Assembly (NCBI GenBank): GCA_026785875.1
Contig: JAJAZF010000325.1
Coordinates: 1 to 16,591, forward strand
Reading direction: 5' to 3'
From: Chamaesiphon sp.
GTDB lineage: Bacteria > Cyanobacteriota > Cyanobacteriia > Cyanobacteriales > Chamaesiphonaceae
DNA: 16,591 bases
Both the position numbers and the translations under genes were made by a program. Numbering within the stretch: the first letter of the stretch is position 1; every line of letters starts with the position of its first letter. A model generated the notes under the pieces. That model did not search any database and was not told where the DNA came from. It worked only from the letters and a program-made list of their open reading frames with translations. Positions 6,585 through 11,890 of the stretch are shown piece after piece.

Positions 6585-7082
6585 TTAATCCTGAGAGATT
6601 GACTCCCCAGCAGCTTTCCATCCAGCAAAGCTTGGTGGAAAACCCTGGACATTATCATAATTGAGTAGGTGCAACGTCATTACCCCCATCGCGGATCGAT
6701 AGCCAGTGGAACAGTACAGCACCACAGGTCGATCGGTTGGAATTTTGTTGACATTGCGAGCCAACGTCTGGAGTGGAATATTGGTTGCACCAGGGATATG
6801 ACCAGCGCGATACTCAGCAGGCTCTCGTACATCCACCAATAATGGTTGACTTTTTGCCATCAAACTTTTTAACTCTTCAACTTTACCGATCGTGTAATAT
6901 CCATCTGGTATCGTCATCAAATATCGATCGACGGCTGATTCCAATCGCGGAAATTCTTTAGCCGTTGCAGCGGCGGAAGTGGCAATTTCCGCTGCCATCA
7001 AGTCTGTTTCCAGGCTGAAAAAGAGGCACAGTGACAAAATTAGTCCGAGCAGTAGAGTTTGGATTGACTCCTTAAACTTCAT
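6585..7082 (-). CDS. Periplasmic rhodanese-domain protein
   Basis: This 165-residue protein has a signal peptide (hydrophobic residues about 8-24, ending near LMAAE) and one rhodanese domain. Visible are LLVDVREPAEYRAGHIPGAT (residues about 81-100), the active-site loop LYCSTGYRS with Cys124, and a GW.AAG close. AGGAG at 7090-7094 on this strand is 7 nt before the ATG. It should carry sulfane sulfur outside the cytoplasm. About 30 residues between signal and domain may form a short helical region. The 5' end overlaps the end of a DUF4079 remnant, so the two were probably one operon. It differs from the cytoplasmic rhodanese at the window start by its export signal. Confidence 0.9.
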   Translation of the reverse strand: MKFKESIQTLLLGLILSLCLFFSLETDLMAAEIATSAAATAKEFPRLESAVDRYLMTIPDGYYTIGKVEELKSLMAKSQPLLVDVREPAEYRAGHIPGATNIPLQTLARNVNKIPTDRPVVLYCSTGYRSAMGVMTLHLLNYDNVQGFPPSFAGWKAAGESISQD

Positions 7083-7200
7083 GAATTTCTCCTTTTAAAA
7101 TCTGTTGGACAATTTGCACTCCTGTTACGGCTTGCCAGCTAAACAAGCCCATCACCACTACGTTGAGCGCAATGTTCACATTGCGAACCCAGTCATGCTT
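7072..7200 (-). pseudogene. C-terminal remnant of a second DUF4079 gene
   Basis: On the minus strand, upstream of the rhodanese, the frame reads KHDWVRNVNIALN, then VVVMGLFSWQAVTGVQIVQQ, then a short tail ending at a TAA (7072-7074) that overlaps the rhodanese start. This matches the closing block of the DUF4079 protein at 3877-4425 (WARVLHVSLNL, SQAVTGIKIVQ). Upstream of about 7200 the frame stays open to a TGA near 7300 but no longer resembles the family, and no start codon precedes the conserved part. About two thirds of the gene is gone. It is too short for automatic ORF finding. Confidence 0.75.
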
Positions 7201-7410
7201 GCGATCGTAACCAATCAGATTCACTGAATCACCAGATGAAAATATAGTTATGTTAAAAAAGTATGACAGTACCCTGTGAGGATCTTGTGAGTCGCTTCAA
7301 ACAGCATTAGAAACTGGCGATCGAGTGAACTGTCGTCAAATCAGTAATTTCATCGTAGGCGACAAAAAAGCGTTTGGAGAAACGATTTTCGTTCAATTTG
7401 CAATCCTTGC

Positions 7411-7463
7411 TTGATTATACAACTACTTAGCTATATAATGAAGTTAGTAATTGCTCATGAGCA
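7411..7463 (+). promoter_or_regulatory. Sigma-70-type promoter with a 12-bp palindrome at the start region
   Basis: TTGATT (7411-7416) and TATAAT (7434-7439) are 17 bp apart, a near-ideal sigma-70 promoter reading toward the NifX-like gene. TGCTCATGAGCA (7452-7463) is a perfect palindrome starting about 13 bp downstream of the -10 box, well placed to be an operator over the first transcribed bases. The leader to the gene is about 70 nt. The rest of 7201-7410 shows no gene beyond the DUF4079 remnant. Confidence 0.6.
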
Positions 7464-7518
7464 CCTCACACTTTAGTCCTAGCATGTCAAGCATGGACAA
7501 TCTTAACAAATCAGGAAT

Positions 7519-7953
7519 ATGATGAAAATTGCCGTTGCTAGCCAACACAAAACCAATGTAACCGGACATCTCGGACATTGCCAGAAATTCTGGATCTACG
7601 ATGTAGACACCAAAACCATCCAAACCAAAGAACTGTTACAACTCACCAAAGACCAAAGTTTTCATGAGAGTTCCCCCAAGCACTCTCACCCCTTAGATAC
7701 ATTACAGGTAATGATTAGTGGTGGGATGGGACGGGGATTAGCACATCGATTGGAAGCCAAGGATATTCAGCCTATTATCACCCCCGAAACCGATCCAGAT
7801 ACAGCCGTAAATGCCGATCTTGCGGACACTCTGGCGGTCAAGAGCCTAGAGGAACACGACCATAAACACGACCATAAACACAACCATAACCATGAAGCGG
7901 GAAGTGAAGTTGGACATGAAAAAGAGGGTGAGTGCGGTTGCAACTCAGTGTAA
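7519..7953 (+). CDS. NifX/NifB-type (dinitrogenase FeMo-cofactor) domain protein with His-rich tail
   Basis: Residues 2 to about 105 form a PF02579 domain: KIAVASQHKTNVTGHLGHC, FWIYDV, VMISGGMGRGLAHRLEAKDI. This fold binds metal-sulfur clusters or their precursors in nitrogenase assembly, and occurs widely outside it. No nif genes are present, so a general metal or sulfide role is more likely. The tail is extraordinary: HDHKHDHKHNHNHE around residues 113-126, encoded by 12-bp direct repeats, then a terminal CGC. Such tails bind Ni, Zn, Cu or similar ions. AGGA at 7513-7516 is better spaced for the second ATG (7522), so the true start may be one codon later. A strong promoter and palindrome precede it. 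Confidence 0.85.
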   Translation: MMKIAVASQHKTNVTGHLGHCQKFWIYDVDTKTIQTKELLQLTKDQSFHESSPKHSHPLDTLQVMISGGMGRGLAHRLEAKDIQPIITPETDPDTAVNADLADTLAVKSLEEHDHKHDHKHNHNHEAGSEVGHEKEGECGCNSV

Positions 7954-8013
7954 TCATCGATCGACAATACACCAAAATCATGCCCTGATACTGGAAATCT
8001 ACCGAAATTGAAC

Positions 8014-8934
8014 ATGCGGCTGCCACGCAAAAAAAACCTCGCCAAACAACAACACTGGTTAGTTCCCAAAGGAGTTTTGCAACTGATAAATGCTGGAGTT
8101 TGGCACTCCTACTGGCGCGATCCTTACCACTTGTTGCTGACGATTTCTTGGTCGAGATTTCTATTGGTTAATGTGCTGATATATGGGGTGTTAAATGCCC
8201 TGTTCGCGCTGGCTTATCTAGCAGTTGGTAATAGCATTGCAAATGCTCAACCAGGATCGTTTTGGGATGCCTTCTTCTTTAGTGTCCAAACGCTGGCATC
8301 GATCGGTTATGGTGCCATGTATCCTCAAACCGTTTATGCCAATGCGATCGTTACGGTTGAAGCCTTCGTTGGGCTATTTGGTTTTGCCGCGATCGCTGGG
8401 GTGGTATTTGCCCGATTTTCTCAGTCTACCGCACGGACGATCTTCAGTCGGAATGCCGTAGTCACACCATACAACGGTATTCCGACGCTGATGTTTCGCA
8501 CCGCGAACCAGCGTGGCAACCAAATCGTGGAAGCTCACATGCGGGCATATCTATTGCGGAATGAAATCAGTCTAGAGGGTCAGTTTATGCGCCGCATGTA
8601 TCCATTAAGGCTATTACGCAGCGAGACTCCTAGTTTTGCCCTGACTTGGACAGCTATTCATCCGATCGATGCAGACAGTCCGTTACAGGGACAAACAGCC
8701 GAATCCTTAGTGCAACTCAAAGCCCAAATTGTGATTTCGTTGAGTGGGATTGATGAAACAGTAGCTCAAGCCGTTCATGCTCGACATCTTTACCAAGCTC
8801 AAGAGATTTTATGGGATTATCGACTTGTGGACATTATTCATGAAACCAAATGCGGTGAACATTATATCGACTTCAAGCACTTTCATGATGTTGTGCCGAT
8901 GACAATTACATCAGCTCAACCTTTAGATTTTTAA
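8014..8934 (+). CDS. Inward-rectifier potassium channel (KirBac type)
   Basis: This is a two-helix potassium channel with the immunoglobulin-like cytoplasmic domain of Kir channels. From ATG 8014 it has 306 residues. An amphipathic N-terminal 'slide helix' segment contains WRDPYHLLL. The first helix is about 48-71, and the pore helix and selectivity filter TLASIGYG about 93-100. The second helix is about 109-132 and the cytoplasmic beta-domain runs to about 295. The filter GYG is intact; the usual following Asp is Ala (GYGAM). A TTG at 8008 is in frame, but ATG 8014 is preferred; neither has a strong ribosome-binding site. It lies 60 bp after the NifX-like gene and may be co-transcribed with it. 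Length and domain order are normal. Confidence 0.93.
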   Translation: MRLPRKKNLAKQQHWLVPKGVLQLINAGVWHSYWRDPYHLLLTISWSRFLLVNVLIYGVLNALFALAYLAVGNSIANAQPGSFWDAFFFSVQTLASIGYGAMYPQTVYANAIVTVEAFVGLFGFAAIAGVVFARFSQSTARTIFSRNAVVTPYNGIPTLMFRTANQRGNQIVEAHMRAYLLRNEISLEGQFMRRMYPLRLLRSETPSFALTWTAIHPIDADSPLQGQTAESLVQLKAQIVISLSGIDETVAQAVHARHLYQAQEILWDYRLVDIIHETKCGEHYIDFKHFHDVVPMTITSAQPLDF

Positions 8935-8963
8935 ATTAAAATGATTAGTCAAGGAGTAATGAT

Positions 8964-9476
8964 ATGAATCAACTTAGAGCATGGGGCTTTTCAGCTAAAT
9001 GGTGGCGCGGAGAAAAAGGTGAATATTGGGTAATTGGTCAAGTAATTCTCTTTATTTCGTTCATCCTGTTGCCTGTCTATCCAATTATCAATTTAAATCA
9101 ATTATCTCCTATTTGGAAATATACAGGCTGGGGATTGACTGGTCTATTTAGTCTAATTGGTGTATTGTTATTAATTTGGGGAGGATTAGATTTAGGTACA
9201 AATCTTACACCTTTACCGCACCCCAAAGACGATGGAGAATTAGTAACTAGTGGGGCTTATGGAGTGGTTAGACATCCCATCTATAGTAGCGTAATTTTTC
9301 TAGCGATCGCTTATAGTTTCTGGCAATGGAGTTTAACCCATGCGATCGGCGCGGTAGTCTTGCTACTGTTTTTTGACATCAAAGCTAGAAAAGAGGAAGC
9401 ATGGCTAAATTATAAGTTTAATGAGTATGATGCCTATCGATCGAATGTCAAAAAACTAATTCCTTGGCTTTATTAG
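8964..9476 (+). CDS. ICMT/PEMT-like integral membrane methyltransferase
   Basis: This 170-residue protein with about four membrane helices belongs to the isoprenylcysteine carboxyl methyltransferase-like group. The cofactor-binding end is clear: LVTSGAYGVVRHPIYSSV (residues about 93-110), then KARKEEAWL and the tail EYDAYRSNVKKLIPWLY. AAGGAG lies 8 nt before the ATG. Bacterial members methylate various small molecules or lipids and the substrate cannot be inferred. A shortened copy of its 3' end occurs at 10925-11083. The decayed integrase fragment on the opposite strand begins 9 bp past its stop codon. Confidence 0.87.
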   Translation: MNQLRAWGFSAKWWRGEKGEYWVIGQVILFISFILLPVYPIINLNQLSPIWKYTGWGLTGLFSLIGVLLLIWGGLDLGTNLTPLPHPKDDGELVTSGAYGVVRHPIYSSVIFLAIAYSFWQWSLTHAIGAVVLLLFFDIKARKEEAWLNYKFNEYDAYRSNVKKLIPWLY

Positions 9477-9485
9477 ATGAGGGAC

Positions 9486-9584
9486 AATCCACTGCACATA
9501 GGTTTCTTCTGTACGGTAGGAGTAATGCTTGAGGCGGATTGTATCTCCAACCTGATCTAGCAGCTTCTTGAGGGGATTTTGCAT
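9486..9584 (-). pseudogene. intI: N-terminal fragment of an integron-integrase (IntI)-like tyrosine recombinase
   Basis: On the minus strand ATG 9584 opens MQNPLKKLLDQVGD, then TIRLKHYSYRTEETYVQWI, at which point recognizable sequence ends (9486). This is the SAM-like core-binding region of IntI recombinases. As I recall it, class 1 IntI1 reads [20 protein letters not shown] followed by YVNW at the same place. About 33 of roughly 320-340 codons remain, with no catalytic residues. The break lies 10 bp from the methyltransferase stop codon. It is divergent from the HEPN gene, the normal arrangement of integrase and first cassette. Other Xer-like recombinases share this fold, but the IR..HYS.RTE..YV.W signature favours IntI. 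Confidence 0.75.
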
Positions 9585-9739
9585 AATGTTACAATATGTT
9601 GAAAAATTCAGCAGATCCACCTTAAATAGGATGATAGGTGGAATGTTTCTGCTTTTGCATAGGGAGTAGACTGAAAAAGTCAGCCTATCTACCCAAATTT
9701 GGGTTAATATGTGAAAAGTTTCCGCCTAATAATAGTTAG
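9557..9739 (+). repeat. Integron-like leader / attI candidate, copy A
   Basis: This 183-bp element aligns without gaps to the inverse of 16093-16275 (about 153 of 183 identical by hand count). From left to right it contains the integrase start, a 27-bp fully conserved stretch (9622-9648), and a set of hairpins: TGC/GCA (9650-9659), TAGACTGA/TCAGCCTA (9667-9674, 9680-9687), ACCCAAATTTGGGT (9691-9704) and a 25-nt arm pair (9706-9730). It ends at GTTAGGT (9735-9741), which fits the GTTRRRY core; homology with copy B ends within that core. It should hold the attI site and cassette promoter, but I could not fix convincing -35/-10 boxes. Confidence 0.75.
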
Positions 9740-9762
9740 GTTTTCAATCACAAATTTTGAAA

Positions 9763-10803
9763 ATGATTCTCTCTAGACATGCAATTGAAGCTATGGGTTA
9801 CACTGAGTATCCCTCGACTGATGTGATAGAGGTTAATTTTGGAATTCTCAGAGCTTACTCATTGCGGGGAATGGTGTTTGAGCAAGACTGTGAGAAAATG
9901 CAGTCAGAAGCGGTATCTTTCTCAGATCATTGTACTGTCGCAATCTCTCAGTCAATTAACAAAGCTTCAAAAATATTAGTTGGAGACATATTTGTTGAAG
10001 ATGAGGAGAAGTGGTTATCTGACAAGAACGTGAATCCACCTTTCCTCTTAATTTATTTTAGACAGGCTTCTCCACGGGAATTGCGAGGAGGGTATAGACT
10101 GGAAAAGGATGGCTGTATTTATACTTATGATGCCTTTCCAGAAAGCAAACAAGAAATTAGGGAGTGGGAAGACGAAGCTATTCCGAGTATCGTAACATCT
10201 TTAACCGTTAATCTTTCGACACTGGGATGGCAAGTCGATCTTGTGCCGATAGAGCGCAGTATCTTTGGTATCACAAACAAAAGGCAAACACTTTTCGACA
10301 TAAAACTTACTGTTAGTGTTAGCAGCTATGTGTCATCTCCAAAAAGTCTTGAAGAAGTTAACACATCATTAGAAAAATCGAAAGGGTTATTGCCCGTTCT
10401 AACTAAAGATATGTGTAGGCATTTTTATGCTGCTCTTAATGAACCTGATATGACTAAGAAATTTCTTAGTTACTTTCAATTCATAGAGAGATACACTCAC
10501 AGCACGTATAAGTCATTGAAATATATTAACGACGCGCAAGAAGCTTTCAATGTGCCTGATCGTGTAAAAGAGCCAGCTACAAAGTTTTTTGAAAATATAT
10601 TTGTGGATTCAAAAAATTTATCACAACGTTTCCATTGGTGCTCAATACTGGTATGGAAGAAAATTGAAGAGAGTGATGTAGCCTGCTTCTTAGAGGCGAA
10701 AAAGATCCGGGATCAGCTAAGCCACGGTGAGCATATTGAAGAATCAGAGTTATCGGTAGACAAGGTAAAAGCCCTGGCACTAAAACTACTTGGCACAAAC
10801 TAA
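9763..10803 (+). CDS. HEPN-domain protein, candidate abortive-infection/defence effector (integron cassette)
   Basis: This is a 346-residue soluble protein. The N-terminal ~200 residues are mostly beta and match nothing I can name. The C-terminal part is helical and carries FLEAKKIRDQLSHG: R316 and H321 form the R-x4-H signature of HEPN ribonucleases. The surrounding pattern, including FQFIERYTH earlier and a final helix, is like the ApeA/Abi-type HEPN group. HEPN proteins usually cleave RNA and stop growth on phage attack; that role is inferred. ATG 9763 is preferred over the in-frame TTG 9757. The gene is clearly AT-richer than its neighbours. It starts 27 bp after the core site and its stop abuts an attC-like repeat, so it occupies a complete cassette of 1143 bp (9736-10878). 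Confidence 0.75.
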   Translation: MILSRHAIEAMGYTEYPSTDVIEVNFGILRAYSLRGMVFEQDCEKMQSEAVSFSDHCTVAISQSINKASKILVGDIFVEDEEKWLSDKNVNPPFLLIYFRQASPRELRGGYRLEKDGCIYTYDAFPESKQEIREWEDEAIPSIVTSLTVNLSTLGWQVDLVPIERSIFGITNKRQTLFDIKLTVSVSSYVSSPKSLEEVNTSLEKSKGLLPVLTKDMCRHFYAALNEPDMTKKFLSYFQFIERYTHSTYKSLKYINDAQEAFNVPDRVKEPATKFFENIFVDSKNLSQRFHWCSILVWKKIEESDVACFLEAKKIRDQLSHGEHIEESELSVDKVKALALKLLGTN

Positions 10804-10884
10804 ACATAACAATACCTATGCACGCCGACCGTTGAAAATTTTGATGTAAAGGTGATCTGTGACGGGTGATGGGTAGCGTTATGA
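10804..10884 (+). repeat. attC-like recombination site after the HEPN gene
   Basis: Immediately after the stop codon, ACATAAC (10804-10810) pairs with GTTATGA (10878-10884). The intervening left arm, about 10811-10829, is imperfectly complementary to the right arm, about 10856-10877. There is at least one unpaired extra base and a mismatched spacer next to the outer boxes, as in folded attC sites. The total of 81 bp is within the attC size range. The R box GTTATGA departs from GTTRRRY at two positions, so this is a candidate and not a canonical site. Confidence 0.55.
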
Positions 10885-10924
10885 GGTTTGTTGGATGCGA
10901 TCGCATTCTATCCCACTCGATCGC

Positions 10925-11083
10925 ATTTCTAGTGGCGTAATTTTTCTGGCGATCGGTGCATTAGTCTTACTACTATTTTTTGACATCAAAGCTAGAAAAG
11001 AGGAAGTATGGCTAAATCATAAGTTTCCTGAATATGATGCCTATCGATCGAATGTCAAAAAACTAATTCCTTGGCTTTATTAA
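10925..11083 (+). pseudogene. 3' fragment of an ICMT-like methyltransferase gene
   Basis: From about 10925 to the TAA at 11081-11083 the sequence repeats the 3' third of the gene at 8964-9476. It encodes SSGVIFLAIG, then LFFDIKARKEEVWLN, and ends RSNVKKLIPWLY. Relative to the intact gene, 39 bp (13 codons) are missing. In the intact copy that segment lies between two GCGATCG motifs (9303-9309 and 9342-9348), so slippage between HIP1-type repeats explains it. The conserved SAM-binding GAYGVVRHP part is absent. An ATG at 10895 would open the frame but adds unrelated residues. The island 9486-10884 therefore sits between two copies of the same gene end. Confidence 0.85.
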
Positions 11084-11149
11084 ACGAATAATCTCGATCG
11101 TGCGTCGCGATCTCTGAAAACAGACATCAAATTCTCGAAAAAAGTTAGT

Positions 11150-11470
11150 TTATCCAAGAATTAAAGGCACATTAGAGGCTTGTGCCCAAGCAAATGCTAG
11201 ACGAACTGGTTCCAAATTTCCAATTTGAACATGCACAAATAAACCCCGTGCTTCAACCGATGCAAGATTTCCAGCCAATGGCAAGCGGACAGTTTGGTTC
11301 TCCCAAATTAGACCCAATTGTAGCCCGATGTCATAGGGTAACAGATTGACCGTAGACCCACTATCTAGCAGTGCATTCGTGGAGACTGAAAAGCCTTCAT
11401 GACTCAGAATGATGGGGATTGTGGGTAATGCCTCATCGTCAGAAAAGGGAAACTCGATTGTCTTAGGCAT
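11150..11470 (-). pseudogene. Retropepsin-like aspartic protease, premature stop near the C-terminus
   Basis: From ATG 11470 the protein begins MPKTIEFPFSDDE and carries the catalytic motif ALLDSGSTVNLLP, in which D-S-G is the active-site triad of single-domain retropepsin-like proteases. It is 106 residues long as it stands. The frame ends VPLILG-TAA (stop 11150-11152). Continuing past the stop the same frame reads TNFFREFDVCFQRS, the usual end of these proteins after a Gln (ILGQ.NFF..FDVCF). A single CAA-to-TAA change explains the stop, costing roughly 20 residues. The true 3' end may have been lost where the frame meets the methyltransferase fragment. The start overlaps the upstream small gene by 8 bp, so the two are a unit. 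These are small cellular proteases, not evidence of a retroelement. Confidence 0.72.
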
Positions 11471-11681
11471 GAATTGATGCCGCTTTGTCATCCTGAATCA
11501 TCTGCATCAGAATGTTTGCTGCTTCCGTTGCATCGTAGGGCGACCAAACTGGATATTCTGATGCAGAAAAGATGACTTGTATTTCAGCGTCTGGGATTTG
11601 TGCGACCAGGAGTTTGAAGAGTGATAATTTGTCTAATTGGCTGAGATTGCTGACCAAAGGAATTAACTCAACGAGAGACAT
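11463..11681 (-). CDS. Small hypothetical protein paired with the retropepsin-like gene
   Basis: This 72-residue acidic protein begins MSLVELIPLVSNLSQLDKLS, is predicted helical, and ends with a QDDKAASIHA tail. ATG 11681 is chosen over the longer GTG-type start because GGAG (11690-11693 on the complement) lies 8 nt upstream. The stop overlaps the protease start by 8 bp, which implies translational coupling. I recall similar small partners beside retropepsin-like genes in other cyanobacteria, sometimes discussed as a toxin/antitoxin-like arrangement, but no function is established. The middle contains SEYPVWSPYDATEAAN, perhaps the interaction surface. Confidence 0.7.
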   Translation of the reverse strand: MSLVELIPLVSNLSQLDKLSLFKLLVAQIPDAEIQVIFSASEYPVWSPYDATEAANILMQMIQDDKAASIHA

Positions 11682-11769
11682 GGTGCAAACTCCTAGATAT
11701 ACCAAGAATGCACTTATTATAATCTAATTGCCCGAAACTGATGAGTCATCACAGGCGTTTCATACTTTG

Positions 11770-11850
11770 TTTGTCTGACTAAATCCGAACCCGTCGGTTT
11801 GAGACAAACTATGTATTCATAGCCATATAGCGATATAATCAATTAAAGGA
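11770..11850 (+). promoter_or_regulatory. Dyad and promoter region upstream of the RND pump gene
   Basis: GTTTGTCT near 11769-11776 and AGACAAAC near 11802-11809 are inverted, with further inner pairing CCGA/TCGG, giving a long imperfect hairpin. TATAAT lies at 11834-11839 and AAGGAG at 11846-11850. No good -35 box was found at normal spacing, so activation by a regulator bound to the dyad is possible. The AAGGAG is about 40 nt from the annotated ATG of the pump, too far to serve it. Confidence 0.4.
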
Positions 11851-11890
11851 GCGATTTCCGCGCGCCTCTGGTTTTCCAGCAGCACCAACC

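Noticed and set aside
9557..9739. Retron or group II intron RNA
   Set aside because: No reverse transcriptase or intron domain is visible; the IntI fragment and core site explain the element better.
10895..11083. An intact 62-residue gene
   Set aside because: It is a 3' fragment of the methyltransferase gene and lacks the SAM-binding motif.
11150..11491. Retrotransposon or retrovirus-like element, suggested by the DSG protease motif
   Set aside because: The gene is a small single-domain protein coupled to a short partner gene; no polymerase or integrase of that type is nearby.
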